A DNA stretch of 64,000 bases from JANRLF01 sp033762815 (GCA_033762815.1 JANRLF010000002.1:1-64000), one strand, 5' to 3'. Counted from the stretch's first letter, positions 7,315 to 16,274 are shown. The notes: generated by a model not told the origin, from the sequence alone. Translations and numbers: made by a program.

Positions 7315-9096
7315 TTATTTAGTACTAAATCCCAAAAAAGGAAGGTTGAGCCCAACAATGGCATAAGGTTTTCCAGCAATAAGGTTATAACCGAAGCCAC
7401 CAGTTAACAGATTCCGCCATTGTTCATGTACATTAAATCCAGCGAAAACTAGCCCAATGCCAATTTCCATAGCATTTTCCTGATTGAAATTAAGTGTAGC
7501 TACATTGATACCCATTCCAAAATCAACGAATTTACGGTAGGCATAACGCGCTTTGCAGGTTGGGAATTTGTATAATACACTGATAGAAGGAGCCGCAACA
7601 AAGTTTGTAAATTTTCCTTCTTCAATATGGTTGACGAAACTCAATGCTGCTTGTACATCCACATACCCACCTGTTTTCATCAAATTGAAAGTGGCAACCT
7701 CAATGCTGGAAATGGAGTTGGCCTTTACTGCTCGCATTTCAAGTGTAGCATAATCGCCGTGTTCCCTAAAACCAGCTTTCTCAAAATTTAACTCCGTATG
7801 CTCAGGTAATGATTGAAGGGTATGATTCAATACCTCATTTGAGAAATTAGCAACACCTCCACTGGCACGTACAATTCCCGTTTGAAGCAAAAAACCTTTT
7901 AGCGGCGTCAACACTTCATTTTCAAACACTTCCACTGACCAATCTTTTATTACCTGCAAGTCATTCTTAACTATAGATGGTAATGTTGGCAATACATTCT
8001 TAATAAAAGTTTGAATTCTAACAGCCGAATTAATCATCCCTTTCACCCTTTCTGTCAAATTAGTTATATCAGATACTAAACCTGTCAAAACTGCCTGGGG
8101 AGTCCCAGATGGATTCTTGTAACGCCTAACTATTTCTTGAATTTCATCTTTCAACGTACCAATTTCTCGAATCATAAAGGACACATCAGCTACGAATTGC
8201 TTAGTTTCCGCACTTCCAACTAAAGTAACACTTTGCAAAGGAAGTTTTTCTAGTTCATCCAATCGAACAGCAAGTATGCTATCCATACGAGACTTAATTA
8301 TCGTCAAAATTTTTTCCTTGGCTTCATTAAAAACGCTGCCAAGGCCTTCCTCATTGATTTTAGTTGCCGTTTGAGAAATATCAGATAGTTTATCGAGTTC
8401 AGTTTGCAGCAAGGCCAAGTCAAATGCATACGGGTCATAAAAAGCTGGATTCTTGACAGTGTTGTAATACGGCAACGATAAATCGACGGCACCTTTGCTA
8501 TTATATAAGGTAGCTGTCATTTGAATGTTTACACCTTCTGTTGCCAATGCAAACTCCAAATCCTTCTTCAAATCATTCACATATTTAGCTGTTTCATCGA
8601 ATAGAATGATGTAATAACTTAATGCGTCAGTGGCATCACTAGCCTCAAAAGCATCATTGATGATCTTATACAATGCATTTCCTGGATAGGTGATTTCTTT
8701 TAATAGCTGACCAGTAGGACTCGCCAGTTTTTTTAAAATATTAGTATATTCAAGCGCCTTTTCGTCAGATGTTTTACTACTTGTATAAAGTTCAGCAATT
8801 TCCTCTTGCGCTTTTTTAATATTTTCGTTAGCACCTTCAACGATTTTCGTCAGTCGTTCAATATCATGAATCAGCGTATCCGTGTGCGGTGAGCCATGCT
8901 TGTGAATGGCCGATACCACCACATCTCTATTGACAGTAATATCTATACGACTACTCATGTCTATATTGAAATTACCGTTTGCCGTTAATGGTTTTGAGTT
9001 TTCTTGCTTTCTTCGGGTTTCTTTAAAAGTAAGTGCATTTTGACCGAACAAGAAATTAGATACAAACAGCAGGATGGCACAATTGATTAATTTCAT
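7315..9096 (-). CDS. Secreted protein of unknown function, helical with outer-membrane-like C-terminus
   Basis: A 593-residue protein I do not recognise. A signal peptide (NCAILLFVSNFLFGQ) is followed by a long helical, coiled-coil-prone region, residues ~70-400 (for example DIERLTKIVEGANENIKKAQEEI). The C-terminal ~150 residues alternate polar and hydrophobic residues (GMGINVATLNF, AMEIGIGLVFAGF, GGFGYNLIAGKPYAIVGLNLPFLGF), as in beta-barrel or membrane-associated strands. It is third in a minus-strand group with genes at 9116 and 9531. DNA is clearly more AT-rich than the flanks, which suggests transfer. An export or envelope role is only an inference. Confidence 0.8.
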   Translation of the reverse strand: MKLINCAILLFVSNFLFGQNALTFKETRRKQENSKPLTANGNFNIDMSSRIDITVNRDVVVSAIHKHGSPHTDTLIHDIERLTKIVEGANENIKKAQEEIAELYTSSKTSDEKALEYTNILKKLASPTGQLLKEITYPGNALYKIINDAFEASDATDALSYYIILFDETAKYVNDLKKDLEFALATEGVNIQMTATLYNSKGAVDLSLPYYNTVKNPAFYDPYAFDLALLQTELDKLSDISQTATKINEEGLGSVFNEAKEKILTIIKSRMDSILAVRLDELEKLPLQSVTLVGSAETKQFVADVSFMIREIGTLKDEIQEIVRRYKNPSGTPQAVLTGLVSDITNLTERVKGMINSAVRIQTFIKNVLPTLPSIVKNDLQVIKDWSVEVFENEVLTPLKGFLLQTGIVRASGGVANFSNEVLNHTLQSLPEHTELNFEKAGFREHGDYATLEMRAVKANSISSIEVATFNLMKTGGYVDVQAALSFVNHIEEGKFTNFVAAPSISVLYKFPTCKARYAYRKFVDFGMGINVATLNFNQENAMEIGIGLVFAGFNVHEQWRNLLTGGFGYNLIAGKPYAIVGLNLPFLGFSTK

Positions 9097-9115
9097 AACT
9101 AGTTGTTAAATAAAT

Positions 9116-9502
9116 TTATAAAACCGTGACGCAAGCATTGTAGGCTTGGAAAATTCTCAACTTATCGGTAGCATTCCATTCACCAATATTGATTACATGC
9201 ACTAATGAATTTCCTACCATTGATACCGAAAAGGCCGCAACAGAACCAATTTGACTGCTTATTCGGCTAAAATCCCGGATGTTTGCTTCTAAGTATTGGA
9301 TGATTGAAGCATCTGGATTAGGAATCCAAGCTGTGTATTCATTGGGTGTACTGGCAAACATTTTAGAAGCTTTATCAAAAATAGTTTGCTGGGTACTACC
9401 ATCTCCTACAATGAACAACAGAATGTACATTCTATCGTTTAAAAGGTCGTTAAGTTGATTTAATGCATCTGCATTTGCTGGGATAATTGAATTGTTTGCC
9501 AT
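9116..9502 (-). CDS. Hypothetical protein, small soluble
   Basis: A 128-residue protein without signal peptide or membrane segment. It begins MANNSIIPANADALNQL and has mixed alpha/beta composition with hydrophobic strands (MYILLFIVGD, AAFSVSMVGNSLVHVINIG). No family recognised. It starts 28 bp after the end of the membrane-protein gene upstream (9531-10454) and ends 19 bp before the secreted-protein gene, so the three are probably one transcription unit. Its base composition is as AT-rich as its neighbours. Confidence 0.75.
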   Translation of the reverse strand: MANNSIIPANADALNQLNDLLNDRMYILLFIVGDGSTQQTIFDKASKMFASTPNEYTAWIPNPDASIIQYLEANIRDFSRISSQIGSVAAFSVSMVGNSLVHVINIGEWNATDKLRIFQAYNACVTVL

Positions 9503-9530
9503 GTGGTGTTTTTTGAGTTTACTTCAATAA

Positions 9531-10454
9531 TTATTGTTTCCTAAAAACAGTTAAGTCTTTACTTGGGGCATTAATATCTGCAAGGTTAATTTGGAACTCG
9601 GTTGGATACTTTGTCACCATCTCATTTATGACATCCTCGGTAAAGTACTCAGAGGCCTTTTGTATGTCGGTATAGTCCTTTTTATAGCCCTTTTCTAAAA
9701 CTGCGTCGTTGGTTAAGTAGGCGTAAAGCAACTTAACCTTATCCGGATTATAGCTACGTCTCACAATACCCAACTGTCCTTGCTGATTCAAGTTCATGGA
9801 ATATCGTTGGGAAGAATCTGCAATTAGCTTATAAATAACCGAATTAGTAAAAAGATTGTTTTGGCTATAGAGTTCAAGAAAGGGTTTTACATTCCCTGCT
9901 ACGAGCACTTTATCATTTGTTAAATAGGCATCCAAGATTTTAACGCTTCTTCTCATAATATAATCCTTAGTAACAGAGTCAGCAATGATTACCGTAAGCG
10001 CCCCATTACTTGCTCCTTTGTTGCCTTTGCTTTTATCGGCTATGTTTCCTGAAGCACTATAGGCCAATGAAAATTCTTTAGGGAATGATTTTACAATACT
10101 TTTAACAGCATTTGCATCAAGCTTTGGATTAGATTGCTCAATTTCAGTAACCAGCATAGCATAATAACCATTATGCACCATGTGGTTCTTCAGCTCCCAT
10201 CCTAAGTTTCTAACGTTATCTTTTTCTCGCTGACCCCATAATGCTATGATTACACTCACCGTAAAGAATAGGATAAACATTAATGGCAGATGTTTTATAT
10301 TTAGAGGCTTATCCTCTTCGCTTTTGGGCAAAAGCCGTATAATTAAAGCAATAAACACTGGCAGTGCCAGTGAAAGCCAAAACCAAACTGAGTACCAATC
10401 CAGAGTTTGGATGCTCTGAACTATGCTGACAACCTCTTTTAAGCTATATTCCAT
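9531..10454 (-). CDS. Hypothetical two-TM protein with periplasmic or cytoplasmic domain
   Basis: A 307-residue protein starting at ATG 10454 (MEYSLKEVV), chosen over an upstream in-frame start that adds a poorly conserved leader. Two hydrophobic helices span about residues 21-45 (FWLSLALPVFIALIIRLL) and 57-75 (LMFILFFTVSVIIALW), followed by a ~230-residue soluble domain. The soluble part contains two similar segments (YLTNDKVLVAG and AYLTNDAVLEKG), possibly an internal duplication. It is the first gene of the AT-rich three-gene group. Function unknown. Confidence 0.78.
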   Translation of the reverse strand: MEYSLKEVVSIVQSIQTLDWYSVWFWLSLALPVFIALIIRLLPKSEEDKPLNIKHLPLMFILFFTVSVIIALWGQREKDNVRNLGWELKNHMVHNGYYAMLVTEIEQSNPKLDANAVKSIVKSFPKEFSLAYSASGNIADKSKGNKGASNGALTVIIADSVTKDYIMRRSVKILDAYLTNDKVLVAGNVKPFLELYSQNNLFTNSVIYKLIADSSQRYSMNLNQQGQLGIVRRSYNPDKVKLLYAYLTNDAVLEKGYKKDYTDIQKASEYFTEDVINEMVTKYPTEFQINLADINAPSKDLTVFRKQ

Positions 10455-10499
10455 TGTTAAAAAACTGTTGCATGTTTTAACGAATGTAGTAAATATCAA

Positions 10500-10995
10500 A
10501 ACAAATTCTGCATAATATGAAATGTTAACATTTAGTTAACTTTCATAAGTAAGAAAGAGTGCTTTTTGATGGATATGATCCAACTATCCACAATCTCACT
10601 ATAGTAGCTGTTTATAGATACTCCTTTTACAATGATTATTATGAAACTAATGGGTGCCAACTTTTATATGCCCCATACCGGGAACCCAGGTTTAAAAAAA
10701 TTTCAGGCAAGGCTTGCAAAAAAGCTATTGATTGTCGTTAATTGATAGTATGGAGCAGTAAGATGGAATGACTAAGAAAAAGCAAAAAATGCAGTTGTTT
10801 TTACGCAGAATATTGATAAACAGTCAATTAGTGGGATTTGAACTACCTGCGAACACCCTTTGAAATACCCTTGAACTACCATTGAACTACCATTGAAGTA
10901 CCCGCGAAATACCTTTGAAGTACCTTCGAAATGATGGAAACAGGAAATTAGAACACTGAAAACTGAAGGTTGGGGGTTGTCCCCCAAAATTCCCT
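10500..10995. other. Intergenic region with 11-bp array copy 2
   Basis: About 270 bp upstream of the 10454 start (10500-10770) are AT-rich with no supported gene; a 60-codon frame at 10559-10741 has no family resemblance. The rest is the second 11-bp-period array and its leader, then the promoter of the gene at 11030. Confidence 0.6.
10840..10927 (+). repeat. 11-bp-period array, copy 2 (8 units)
   Basis: Eight consecutive 11-bp units run from 10840 to 10927, each starting GAA, including two identical GAACTACCATT. The leader at about 10775-10839 keeps the AAAAGCAAAAAA, TTTTTACGCAGAA and TTGATAAACAG blocks of the other copies. The end lacks the GAAACAGCTTTTT tail seen in copies 1, 3 and 4. It marks the right border of the AT-rich block. 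Confidence 0.82.
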
Positions 10996-11003
10996 TATCT
11001 TTG
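10970..11003 (+). promoter_or_regulatory. Bacteroidota-type promoter for the gene at 11030
   Basis: A perfect -7 box TATCTTTG (TAnnTTTG) lies at 10996-11003, with TTG at 10977-10979 (16-bp spacer) and 10970-10972 (23-bp spacer) as -33 candidates. The ATG at 11030 is 26 bp downstream, which supports that start over the longer frame. Confidence 0.6.
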
Positions 11004-11029
11004 CACCATTGCCCCTTGGGGGCTGGTTT

Positions 11030-11986
11030 ATGTCGAAAGAATTGTTGCCCACATTTTCCAATGCTGCCAGGGCCTTTACCCTTTACACACTTTTCAGCTT
11101 GCACAGCCAGTGGGCTTACGCCCAGCTTGACCCCGTACTACAGTCGGTTTGTTCTACCCATGCCGTAAAAAGCCTCACGGCGTACCAAAGAAACTTTTAC
11201 CAAGGAAAGGCTGATAGTGCTGAGTTTAAGGCGGCTTACTATGAATTCAATAAGGCGGGTCAATTGACCATGGAGCGTACCTTTAGTGCCCAGCCGCAAT
11301 TGATAAAGCAGTACAAGGCTAGCTACAACAGTTATGGCCAATTGGTAAAGGAAGTCTGGAAGGAGCGTTATACCGATTCGGTGGTTTATCGCTACAACGA
11401 TTTGGGGCTATGTTCAGAGGAGCGTTGGTACTGGGGCCTGGACAAGACTAAGGACAGAAAAATGCACCAATACGATTCCACTGGCAAACTGCAATGTACT
11501 ATCAGTGCCTATACCTATGGCAGTGTAACGGATAGCATATTTTATGACAATGATACCCTGGTGCTGATGCGCAGCTACGACGAAAGTGACGAGAGTGGTT
11601 TCCAGCTTTTGAACACTATATATATATACGATGCCAAAGGCAGGCAAGTGGTAGAAGAAAAGACCGATAATAAGGGTAAGTTATTGCAGCGTATAAAGAA
11701 AGAGTATTATGATAGTGGTTTGCTAAAGAGCATTACTACCAGTTACTACAGTGGCAACCAAGATCAAGTTGCAATTTATGGCCAGCAGACGGAAATTTTT
11801 CGGTACGAAAAAAGTAAGATGAGCGAGCGAACAGTGAGTTCTACCAACAACGGTGAAAAGCTGATACATTATGAGGTATTGTATGATTATGACGATGATG
11901 GGATGATGACCCATATGGAGACCAATAACTTTTTGACCAAAGAAAAGAGTATCTTCCGATATATTTATACCTACCAACCACAGTAG
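11030..11986 (+). CDS. Secreted YD-repeat-like protein
   Basis: A 318-residue protein, start ATG 11030 (MSKELLPTFSNAARAF) set by the promoter. An N-terminal export signal ends near HSQWAYA. The rest consists of imperfect YD/RHS-like beta repeats of about 20-40 residues (YNSYGQLVKEVW, YNDLGLCSEERW, YDSTGKLQCT, YDAKGRQVVEE, YDDDGMMTHME). It is far shorter than polymorphic-toxin RHS proteins and has no toxin domain or sorting tail, so it may be a small beta-rich surface or periplasmic protein. The DinB gene starts 2 bp downstream of its stop. Confidence 0.8.
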   Translation: MSKELLPTFSNAARAFTLYTLFSLHSQWAYAQLDPVLQSVCSTHAVKSLTAYQRNFYQGKADSAEFKAAYYEFNKAGQLTMERTFSAQPQLIKQYKASYNSYGQLVKEVWKERYTDSVVYRYNDLGLCSEERWYWGLDKTKDRKMHQYDSTGKLQCTISAYTYGSVTDSIFYDNDTLVLMRSYDESDESGFQLLNTIYIYDAKGRQVVEEKTDNKGKLLQRIKKEYYDSGLLKSITTSYYSGNQDQVAIYGQQTEIFRYEKSKMSERTVSSTNNGEKLIHYEVLYDYDDDGMMTHMETNNFLTKEKSIFRYIYTYQPQ

Positions 11987-11988
11987 CA

Positions 11989-12513
11989 ATGGATAAATCG
12001 AGTATTATAGGAGAATTGCAAACAGCGCACCGCGAATTTGTAGATTATGTCAATGGCATGTCGGAAATGGACTTTACCGCAGCCCCTGAAAACAAATGGA
12101 CCGCGGGCCAGCAATTGGAACACATTTACCTTAGCGTAAAACCGGTGGCCATGGCGCTAAGCTTACCAAAGTTGGCACCAAGGTTATTGTTTGGAAAGGC
12201 CAATCGTACCTCGCGCAGCTATGATGAGGTAGTGGCAAAATACCAGGCCAAGTTAAATGCAGGCGGCAAGGCGCCCTCGAGTTTTGTGCCCAAGCCAGTT
12301 GGACTAGAAAGAAAATCTGCCATCGCCCAACAAGTGGATGCCCAAGTGGCAAAGTTGATTAAGGGAATTAACAGCTATAGTGAAAAGCAACTGGACCAAC
12401 TGCTGTTGCCGCACCCATTGCTGGGCAAAATGACCATCAGGGAAATGCTCATGTTCACCCTTTACCATGTACGGCACCACCACGAATCGCTAAAGACGGC
12501 AACTTTAAGCTAA
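11989..12513 (+). CDS. DinB family protein
   Basis: A 174-residue protein of the DinB/YfiT four-helix-bundle family, a metal-binding fold often used in thiol-dependent transferases. Seen are an N-terminal helix (IIGELQTAHREFVDYVNG), the conserved W..GQQLEHIYLSVKPVA segment with a first His, and YHVRHHHESLK near the C-terminus with the other His ligands. It follows the previous gene by 2 bp and is probably co-transcribed. The substrate is unknown. Confidence 0.88.
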   Translation: MDKSSIIGELQTAHREFVDYVNGMSEMDFTAAPENKWTAGQQLEHIYLSVKPVAMALSLPKLAPRLLFGKANRTSRSYDEVVAKYQAKLNAGGKAPSSFVPKPVGLERKSAIAQQVDAQVAKLIKGINSYSEKQLDQLLLPHPLLGKMTIREMLMFTLYHVRHHHESLKTATLS

Positions 12514-12550
12514 GTACAAACGTTGCCTAGTAAGCCATATATTTGTTGCA

Positions 12551-12976
12551 ATGAATCCCCAAGCTGAACATTTATTGAAAGACCACCAACTAAGGCTTAC
12601 TGATGCTAGGGTAGCGGTACTGGAAACTTTTTTTTCTGCCGCGGGTGCTTTATCGCATGCCGATTTGGAAAAAGAGTTGGATGCGCATTTCGATAGGGTT
12701 ACCATTTACCGTACGCTTAGCACTTTTATGGAAAAAGGGCTATTGCATAAGGTGCCCGTTGATGATGGTGGTACACGATATGCGTTGTGCCATGACCATT
12801 GTACGGTACATACCCACTTGGACGACCATATCCATTTCAAATGCTCGCAGTGCGGCACCACCAGTTGCCTTGAAGAGCTGCAAGCTCCTAAAATCAACCT
12901 GCCGACGGGCTACAAGGCAGATGAATACAATTTTCTGGTAGTGGGGGTGTGTAAGGCTTGTAATGGCCGAAGCTAA
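12551..12976 (+). CDS. Fur family transcriptional regulator
   Basis: A 141-residue metalloregulator. The winged helix spans residues 1-80 (LKDHQLRLTDARVAVLE, HFDRVTIYRTLSTFMEKGLLHKV). The dimerisation domain follows, with DHCTVHTHLDDHIHFKCSQCG and a second Cys pair near the end (VGVCKACNG), giving the C-x2-C sites of structural zinc. His-rich HTHLDDHIHF suggests metal sensing; Fur, Zur and PerR cannot be separated by eye. TATATTTG at 12538-12545 matches a -7 box but lies only 5 bp before ATG, so the transcript may be almost leaderless. Confidence 0.93.
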   Translation: MNPQAEHLLKDHQLRLTDARVAVLETFFSAAGALSHADLEKELDAHFDRVTIYRTLSTFMEKGLLHKVPVDDGGTRYALCHDHCTVHTHLDDHIHFKCSQCGTTSCLEELQAPKINLPTGYKADEYNFLVVGVCKACNGRS

Positions 12977-13046
12977 ACTGCCTATAAGGTATTTGAAATA
13001 TAACTAGGGAATCAGTAGTTAGTTGTTAACCCAAAAACAATAATAT

Positions 13047-13292
13047 ATGAACACGATAAAGGAAGACCTGCATTCGTTGATTGATGAAATAGAGGATATG
13101 GATATCTTGGGCCATGTTTATGAACTGCTCAAAGCAACAAGGCATGATTCGAAGTTAGATTTTTGGGATAAGCTGACCAATGACGAAAAAAAACGCATTG
13201 AGGAATCTATCGAATTGAGTAAGAATCCGCAAAATTGGGTACCTCATGATCAAGTGATGGAGAAAGCTAGCCAATGGGGGAAATCAAAATAG
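13047..13292 (+). CDS. Antitoxin of ParDE/RelBE-type pair
   Basis: An 81-residue acidic helical protein (MNTIKEDLHSLIDEIEDMD). Its centre (FWDKLTNDEKKRIEESIELSKNP) resembles addiction-module antitoxins of Bacteroidota. It overlaps the downstream ParE-like gene by 19 bp, typical of translationally coupled antitoxin-toxin genes. Role by family: neutralise the toxin and repress the operon. Confidence 0.85.
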   Translation: MNTIKEDLHSLIDEIEDMDILGHVYELLKATRHDSKLDFWDKLTNDEKKRIEESIELSKNPQNWVPHDQVMEKASQWGKSK

Positions 13293-13576
13293 TTTGGTCT
13301 TCTTTGGCAGAAGAAAGCTTTGAAAGGGTTTTTAATTATCTTTTGGAGCAATGGTCGTATGCGGTGGCAGATAATTTTAGGAGTTTGCTTAATGATAGGA
13401 TAAAGTTATTGGTACGGAATCCAGAAATTGGAGAGAGTTCTGTTAAAAAGCAAGGCCTTAAGAAGCTATTAATAACCAAACACAATATGCTGTTTTACAT
13501 CAGAATAGGAAATGATGTAATTTTCATTGTTGATATTATAGATACACGAAGCAGCAGGTACACTAATTTCCAGTAG
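13274..13576 (+). CDS. ParE/RelE-type toxin
   Basis: A 100-residue protein starting MGEIKIVWSSLAEESFERVFNYLLEQW, the usual ParE beta-strand then two-helix start. The family core LLVRNPEIGESSVKKQGLKKLLITKHNMLFYIRIGNDVIFIVDIIDTR ends in the conserved I-x-D-TR strand. ParE proteins act on gyrase and RelE proteins cleave mRNA; sequence alone does not settle which. Overlap with the antitoxin gene supports a functional pair. Confidence 0.88.
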   Translation: MGEIKIVWSSLAEESFERVFNYLLEQWSYAVADNFRSLLNDRIKLLVRNPEIGESSVKKQGLKKLLITKHNMLFYIRIGNDVIFIVDIIDTRSSRYTNFQ

Positions 13577-13616
13577 GCAACCTTGGATACAAGTTGTTTT
13601 GATTAAATTCACATCC

Positions 13617-14333
13617 ATGCCAAAGAAAGTTATCATCATAGGCGCATCATCTGGCATTGGTAGTGAGCTGGCCAAGGTTTTTTCAGAAAAAGGCTTTGAG
13701 GTTGGAATCACCGCGAGGCGTTTGGATTACCTGCAGCAGTTAGCAAAGCAATTGCCCGGTAAATGTTATGTAGCACAAATGGACGTAGCTGCCTATGAGG
13801 ATGCGAGGCATGTTTTGCAAGAGCTGATTGCTGAAATGGGTGGTGTGGACATTGTTGTATTGAATGCCGCTATTGGTGAATCAAAACCAACTTGGCAGAA
13901 GGAAATGGAAACCGTCCATATCAATGCCGCTGGCTTTACGGCTTTGGCCAATTTTGCTTATCAATATTTTGCTGAAAAGGGAGGGGGCCATATTGTGGGT
14001 GTTTCTTCCATAGCCGCATTAAGAGGTTCGCGCATGGCGACAGTTTACAGTGCTACCAAAGCTTACATTAGCAGCTACATGCAAGGCTTACGCTACCATG
14101 CGGCAAGTAAAAAGAATGGTATCACCATTACCGACATTAGACCAGGTTTTGTGGCTACCCCCATGACGGAGAAGAATAAGGGCATGTTTTGGGTAGCCAC
14201 CTCACGAAAAGCGGCGGAGCAAATTGTTAGTGCCATTCAACAAAAACGCAAAGTAGCTTATATCACCAAACGTTGGGCAGTTATAGCCTTGTTGTACAAA
14301 TTGCTTCCAGATTGGGTTTTCCGAAGAGTTTAA
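13617..14333 (+). CDS. Short-chain dehydrogenase/reductase
   Basis: A 238-residue classical SDR. The nucleotide-binding motif is GASSGIGSELA (residues ~9-19), followed by LNAAIGE (NNAG equivalent), catalytic Ser in VSSIAAL and YSATK as the Y-x-x-x-K pair, then DIRPGFVATPM. I chose ATG 13617 (MPKKVIIIGASSG), placing the Rossmann strand at the N-terminus. The ITARR after beta-2 suggests NADP preference. The substrate is unknown. Confidence 0.93.
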   Translation: MPKKVIIIGASSGIGSELAKVFSEKGFEVGITARRLDYLQQLAKQLPGKCYVAQMDVAAYEDARHVLQELIAEMGGVDIVVLNAAIGESKPTWQKEMETVHINAAGFTALANFAYQYFAEKGGGHIVGVSSIAALRGSRMATVYSATKAYISSYMQGLRYHAASKKNGITITDIRPGFVATPMTEKNKGMFWVATSRKAAEQIVSAIQQKRKVAYITKRWAVIALLYKLLPDWVFRRV

Positions 14334-14468
14334 GGGGAGCCAAAAGTCAGCGAATTGTCATTTTGTTTAAAAAATGCCTTTTATTATCAAACAATTTAGA
14401 TATTGTCTTGTTACTTTCGCATTATTCATATTCATCAACCTGATTTAAACCAAAAAAACTAAATCACT

Positions 14469-16223
14469 ATGCAACGTATTTTGACCTTTTTTGCTGCCCT
14501 GGTAATTACAGGCGGCAGCTTGTTCGCACAGACTGCCAATGTGCAGATTGTGCACAATTCTCCCGATCCTTTGTTGGATTCCATTGACGTGTACGTCAAC
14601 AGTACTTTAAGTGCTAACCTGACTAATTTCAACTTCAGGGAAATCACTCCCTTTTTACAAGTACCTGCAGGTGTGGCAGTATCAATTGTAATTACCAATA
14701 CTGGCACTCAGGATACATTGGCCGTTATCAGTTACCCAGCTCCAGGCCTTACTAGCGGTGCGAATTATATATTCCACGCTATTGGTGTAGCTAATCCAGC
14801 AAACTTTGACCCTAATCCAGATGGTCTTTCTACCTCATTTTCTTTGGTGGCTGTAGGCGGGGCTACTACCACTGGTGCAGGTGCTGGTACTGCTACATTC
14901 CTAGTAGCACATGGCGTTACTGATGCTCCATTTATCGATGTGCGCGTTAAAGGTCCTGGCGTGAACACTTGGGCTATCGATAATTTGAAATATGGTGATT
15001 TCACTTCAGGTTACTTAACTGTTCCTGCCAGCGAGTACATCATTGAGGCATGGGATTCAGGCCGTACTACATTGCTGAAATCTTTCTATGCTAACTTGTC
15101 AAGTGCTGCAATCGTACCTGGCGGTGCCGTAGCTACCGTATTCGCTTCAGGTTTCGTTGATCCATCTCAAGGTCCTGAGTTCAATTTGCATGCAGGTATT
15201 GTTGGCCTTTCACCTACCACTGGTCCATCTATCCCATTCCGTATCATCAAAACTTCTACCGCTCAATTCATTCACAATGCTGCCGACCCTGCAGTGGACA
15301 CCGTGGATATTTACTTGGTTTACGGACCTGACTCAAGCTTGATCGCAAAAAATGAAGACGTTGTCTTCCGTACAGCTTCTACTGTTGGCCCTATCCCTTC
15401 AAACGTACCTTTAAAAGTATTCTTTGCTCCTAAAAACAGCACTTCTATTGCCGATGGCATCGCTACAATTCCAATTAATCCATTAATAACCGACGGTGAT
15501 TATGTGTTTGTTGCAAATGGTGTTGTAAATACTGCAAATTTTGTGGCCAATCCTGATGGACAATCAATTGCCTTTGGTGTTTTGCGCCGCGATACTTTGA
15601 CGAAAGCGGGTATTTCCAGCAACGTAGATGTATTGGCTTTCCATGGTTCAACTGATGCACCAACCGTTGATATCGAATCAGGTGGGGTTACTTTGGTTGA
15701 CGATGCTTCTTATGGTGCTTTCGCTGGTTACTTGAATGTGCCTGCTGCATCATACACTTTGGATGTTACCGACGAAACTGGTGCTACAACAATTGCTAGT
15801 TACACCGCTGACTTGAGCGCTATAGGTGGCCAAAGAGTTGTTGTTTTTGCTTCTGGTTTCCTTGCTGATACTTTGGATCAAGATGCTAACTTCGGTTTGT
15901 GGGCTACTTTGGAAGATGGTACTACCTTCGAATTGCCTATCGTAAGTAGCGTAGATGAGTTGGCTGTTATCAATGGTGCAACCTTGTATCCTAATCCTGC
16001 AAGCAGCAATATAAGAATGAATTTCTCCTTGGTGAAAGCATCTAATGTTCAATATCGTGTATTGAACACTTTAGGTCAAGCAGTTATCAATGGAAACCTT
16101 GGTCAATTGAATGCCGGTGAAAACCGTCTATCAATTGATGTTGATAATTTAAATACCGGTATGTATCTGTTGAACCTTGTAATTGACGGTACTAATGTTA
16201 GCCGTACTTTCTTGGTTGACTAA
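14469..16223 (+). CDS. Secreted DUF4397 protein with T9SS sorting domain
   Basis: A 584-residue exported protein. A signal peptide ends SLFAQ (near residue 20). Four DUF4397-like segments follow, begun by VQIVHNSPDP, FLVAHGVTDAP, AQFIHNAADP and VLAFHGSTDAP. The C-terminal ~75 residues are a type A T9SS sorting domain: LYPNPASSNIRMNFSL, NTLGQAVINGN, LNTGMYLLNL, ending in FLVD. It should be moved across the outer membrane and anchored or released. A strong terminator follows at 16245. DUF4397 proteins are surface or biofilm-related by association only. Confidence 0.93.
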   Translation: MQRILTFFAALVITGGSLFAQTANVQIVHNSPDPLLDSIDVYVNSTLSANLTNFNFREITPFLQVPAGVAVSIVITNTGTQDTLAVISYPAPGLTSGANYIFHAIGVANPANFDPNPDGLSTSFSLVAVGGATTTGAGAGTATFLVAHGVTDAPFIDVRVKGPGVNTWAIDNLKYGDFTSGYLTVPASEYIIEAWDSGRTTLLKSFYANLSSAAIVPGGAVATVFASGFVDPSQGPEFNLHAGIVGLSPTTGPSIPFRIIKTSTAQFIHNAADPAVDTVDIYLVYGPDSSLIAKNEDVVFRTASTVGPIPSNVPLKVFFAPKNSTSIADGIATIPINPLITDGDYVFVANGVVNTANFVANPDGQSIAFGVLRRDTLTKAGISSNVDVLAFHGSTDAPTVDIESGGVTLVDDASYGAFAGYLNVPAASYTLDVTDETGATTIASYTADLSAIGGQRVVVFASGFLADTLDQDANFGLWATLEDGTTFELPIVSSVDELAVINGATLYPNPASSNIRMNFSLVKASNVQYRVLNTLGQAVINGNLGQLNAGENRLSIDVDNLNTGMYLLNLVIDGTNVSRTFLVD

Positions 16224-16244
16224 TCGATAAATTTGATAATTATG

Positions 16245-16274
16245 AGGCCGCACTTTAGTGCGGCCTTTTTTTTT
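16245..16274 (+). terminator. Intrinsic terminator after the DUF4397 gene
   Basis: AGGCCGCAC pairs with GTGCGGCCT around a short TTTA loop, followed by a run of nine T. It lies 22 bp after the stop codon. Confidence 0.9.

Noticed and set aside
7315..10454. Prophage or integrated element
   Set aside because: No integrase, structural or replication genes and no tRNA attachment site; only a gene block of different base composition.
10559..10741. 60-codon frame upstream of array copy 2
   Set aside because: No resemblance to a known protein and no convincing promoter or ribosome binding site; it may be a remnant.
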